A stretch of DNA of 6,595 nt from Candidatus Nealsonbacteria bacterium CG11_big_fil_rev_8_21_14_0_20_37_68 (GTDB taxonomy: Bacteria; Patescibacteriota; Minisyncoccia; Minisyncoccales; GCA-002782225), in contig PCWJ01000035.1 of NCBI GenBank assembly GCA_002787295.1, forward strand, positions 1-6,595, written 5' to 3'. Shown here one piece after another: positions 5,667 through 6,595 of the stretch. The notes beneath the pieces are model-generated. The model was given only the letters and a program-made list of their open reading frames with translations. It made no database searches and was not told the DNA's origin. Numbering within the stretch: position 1 is the first letter of the stretch; each line of letters opens with the position of its first letter. The translations under genes were made by a program, and so were the position numbers.

Positions 5667-5695
5667 TTGAAAGCCGGGCTATGCCCGGTTTTCAA
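5667..5695. terminator. Terminator-like hairpin after rpsJ
   Basis: A 13-bp stem with one G-T pair joins 5667-5679 and 5683-5695 around a TAT loop. The core CCGGGC/GCCCGG is GC-rich, with GAAA on its left and TTTTC on its right, so it could terminate transcripts from either direction. It would end the rpsJ transcript. It also lies inside the leader of the promoter at 5581-5609, so it must be leaky, regulated or not a true terminator if that promoter is used. Confidence 0.6.
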
Positions 5696-5744
5696 TTCGG
5701 CGTAAATCAGCGTTCTCAATCGGCGTTAATCGGCTTCTACAAAT

Positions 5745-5852
5745 ATGAAGTTTATCCTCGGTCTAAAATTTGGTATGGAGATGCGAAAGGACACCGACGG
5801 TTTCCTTTCGCCTTTCCTTCCTAGAAGGAAAGGTTTTCATCACTTAATCTAA
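5745..5852 (+). CDS. Small frame repeating the L3 N-terminus (leader peptide or rplC remnant)
   Basis: ATG 5745 opens a 35-codon frame ending at TAA 5850-5852. Its first 11 residues, MKFILGLKFGM, match the start of the L3 protein encoded at 5879 (MKFILGLKLGM) at ten positions. Aligned without gaps, D16, G19 and P23 also coincide, and D18 fits the usual L3 pattern. Over these 11 codons eight bases differ and seven of the changes are silent, which suggests both copies were under protein-level selection. Beyond about residue 23 the likeness ends. Codons 13 to 30 overlap two hairpins, the second followed by TTTT, so a ribosome translating this frame would open them. It may be a translated leader peptide that controls rplC by attenuation. 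It may equally be the 5' stub of an older or second rplC, displaced by recombination and now decaying. No ribosome binding site is visible (CAAAT precedes the ATG). Family similarity is clear; function is inference. Confidence 0.6.
   Translation: MKFILGLKFGMEMRKDTDGFLSPFLPRRKGFHHLI
5783..5837 (+). terminator. Tandem hairpins with T tract, candidate attenuator upstream of rplC
   Basis: Hairpin A pairs GCGAAAGGA (5783-5791) with TCCTTTCGC (5803-5811), with a further ACC/GGT pairing inside its loop. Hairpin B pairs CCTTTCCTTC (5811-5820) with GAAGGAAAGG (5824-5833) around CTA and is followed by TTTT at 5834-5837, the form of an intrinsic terminator, though the T tract is short. The two stems share base 5811. 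GAAAGG (5785-5790) can pair equally with CCTTTC at 5804-5809 or at 5811-5816; the second choice would break the left arm of B. This is the antiterminator/terminator layout of an attenuator, 42 nt before rplC. Confidence 0.6.
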
Positions 5853-5878
5853 ATAATCTTTGCCAATTGATTTTAATT

Positions 5879-6466
5879 ATGAAATTTATACTTGGATTAA
5901 AGTTGGGGATGAGTCAAATTTTTGATGAAAAAGGAAATCAAATCCCGGTGACTTTAATTGAGGCTGGTCCCTGCGAGGTTACTCAGATAAAAAAAAAGGA
6001 AAGAGATGGTTATCAAGCTATTCAGGTCGGATTTAAAAAGATTGAAAAACCAAAAAAAATTAAAAAGCCTCAGGCCCAGAAGCCATATAGATATTTAAGA
6101 GAATTCAAAGATGGTGAATACAAAGTTAAAGACAAAATTGATGTTTCAATTTTTCGAGAAGGAGATAAAGTTAAAATTTCTGGAATTTCTAAGGGGAAGG
6201 GTTTTCAGGGAGCAGTTAAAAGATGGGGTTTTTCGGGAAGAAATGCTACTCACGGAGTAAAACATGAACATCGAACCCTGGGTTCGGTTGGTTCTACATT
6301 TCCAGAAAGAGTAATTAAGGGTAAAAAAATGCCGGGAAGAATGGGTTTTGAAAGAGTAACGGTCAAAAATTTAAAAGTAGTCAAGGTTGATAAAGAAAAT
6401 AATTTATTAGCAATAAGGGGAGCTGTGCCGGGAAGAAGGGGAACGCTACTCGAGATTAGGGGATAA
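5879..6466 (+). CDS. rplC: Large ribosomal subunit protein uL3
   Basis: L3 is an early-assembling 50S protein whose extended loop reaches towards the peptidyl transferase centre. The 195-residue product shows MKFILGLKLGMSQIF at the start, VTLIEAGPCEVTQI at 24-37, SKGKGFQGAVKRWGF at 104-118, ATHGVKHEHR at 123-132 and KKMPGRMGFERVTV at 149-162, ending with RGAVPGRRGTLLEIRG. It is somewhat shorter than E. coli L3 (209 aa). The position of the methylated Gln150 of E. coli (MAGQMG) is Arg154 here, so PrmB-type methylation cannot occur at that site. The ATG at 5879 is chosen because L3 proteins start at MK-ILG; an in-frame TTG at 5867 would add only MILI. TAATT precedes the ATG. A long leader with a promoter and attenuator-like hairpins lies upstream. 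Confidence 0.97.
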   Translation: MKFILGLKLGMSQIFDEKGNQIPVTLIEAGPCEVTQIKKKERDGYQAIQVGFKKIEKPKKIKKPQAQKPYRYLREFKDGEYKVKDKIDVSIFREGDKVKISGISKGKGFQGAVKRWGFSGRNATHGVKHEHRTLGSVGSTFPERVIKGKKMPGRMGFERVTVKNLKVVKVDKENNLLAIRGAVPGRRGTLLEIRG

Positions 6467-6470
6467 CAAA

Positions 6471-6583
6471 TTTTCAATTACCAATTTTCAATTTTAATGA
6501 ATGTTACAATTTCACAATTTTCAAACATTTGATAATTGAATCATTGAAAATTGATTGAAAATTAGAAATTGAAAATTAAAAAT
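6471..6583. repeat. AT-rich inverted-word repeat between rplC and rplD
   Basis: The left half repeats CAATTTTCAATT (for example near 6473 and 6482) and the right half gives its complement AATTGAAAATTG and variants (near 6545, 6556 and 6570). The centre is TCAAA/TTTGA at 6521-6532, flanked by CAATT (6515-6519) and AATTG (6534-6538). The whole gap can fold as one long, imperfect, A/U-rich hairpin. There is no GC-rich stem and so no evidence of a terminator. Confidence 0.6.
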
Positions 6584-6584
6584 T

Positions 6585-6595
6585 ATGAAGGTTAG
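6585..6595 (+). CDS. rplD: Start of probable L4 gene, truncated by the window end
   Basis: ATG 6585 opens a frame reading M-K-V followed by AG of an incomplete codon. It is preceded by AAATT, the same start context as most genes here, and rplD (L4) normally follows rplC in the S10 operon. Only three codons are visible, so identity rests on position alone. Confidence 0.5.

Larger units (their letters stand above)
5531..5738. repeat. 44-nt imperfect inverted repeats flanking the rpsJ-rplC promoter
   Basis: The left arm (5531-5574) and right arm (5695-5738) are both 44 nt and largely complementary; many of the mismatches are A to G changes that keep G-T/G-U pairs, and the outermost AGAAGC/GCTTCT pairs perfectly. 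Both arms are built from the word ATCRGCGT or its complement, four times each. The interval between them holds a promoter and a terminator-like hairpin. The two arms could pair in a transcript that starts in rpsJ or further upstream, but not in one starting at the internal promoter, which lacks the left arm. Confidence 0.65.

Noticed and set aside
5745..5840. A known riboswitch (fluoride type considered) before rplC
   Set aside because: The hairpins do not show the conserved loops or pseudoknot bases of the class, and ribosomal-protein genes are not its usual targets.
5867..5878. TTG start that would add MILI to L3
   Set aside because: L3 proteins begin at MK-ILG, and the ATG at 5879 has the same AATT context as the other genes.
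1..6595. Alternative genetic code with TGA read as glycine (Gracilibacteria/SR1)
   Set aside because: No in-frame TGA occurs in any of the seven complete genes, and conserved glycines all use GGN codons.

Overview
The window is a low-GC bacterial ribosomal-protein and elongation-factor locus in the classical fused str/S10 order, all on the plus strand: rpsL (S12), rpsG (S7), fusA (EF-G), a small Phd/YefM-like protein, tuf (EF-Tu), rpsJ (S10), rplC (L3) and the first codons of a probable rplD (L4). Gene content is housekeeping. Several traits suggest a Candidate Phyla Radiation (Patescibacteria, perhaps Parcubacteria-like) genome: an insertion in the S12 N-terminal region, an almost complete lack of Shine-Dalgarno sequences, a small Phd-like protein of a kind I recall from such genomes, and many GC-rich mini-hairpins. 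That assignment is inference. All seven complete genes end in TAA and none has an in-frame TGA, so the standard bacterial code fits.

Layout. Bases 1-90 are the rpsL leader, with a possible -10 box at the very edge. rpsL and rpsG are 13 nt apart. A 238-nt gap follows, mostly a GC-rich (about 62%) hairpin-filled island with a recurring TCGCTCG word. Then comes fusA, whose GTPase domain departs from EF-G consensus at normally near-invariant places (AHISAGKT in the P-loop, ERAMTI in switch I). After fusA a consensus sigma70-type promoter (TTGACA-16-TATAAT) drives a leaderless Phd-like gene that carries an in-frame GC hairpin insertion. Three tandem 19-bp repeats follow; the last supplies the -35 box of a tuf promoter. 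The tuf leader of about 108 nt is built of mirrored short words.

Between rpsJ and rplC lie 352 nt without a full gene, and this is the most interesting part. It holds a 44+44 nt imperfect inverted repeat, a promoter (TTTACA-17-TATAAT), a terminator-like hairpin, and a 35-codon reading frame whose start (MKFILGLKFGM) copies the N-terminus of L3, encoded 134 nt further on. Seven of the eight base differences over the first 11 codons are silent. The rest of this small frame overlaps two adjacent hairpins, the second a 10-bp stem followed by TTTT. This is either a translated leader controlling rplC by attenuation or the remnant of a second rplC.

Two patterns cut across the window. Six of eight start codons are preceded directly by AATT or AATTT instead of a ribosome binding site. 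Most intergenic gaps hold their own family of short words, written first forward and then as reverse complement, so each transcript gap can fold into a long imperfect hairpin. The genes together supply small- and large-subunit proteins and the two GTPases that deliver tRNA and translocate the ribosome.
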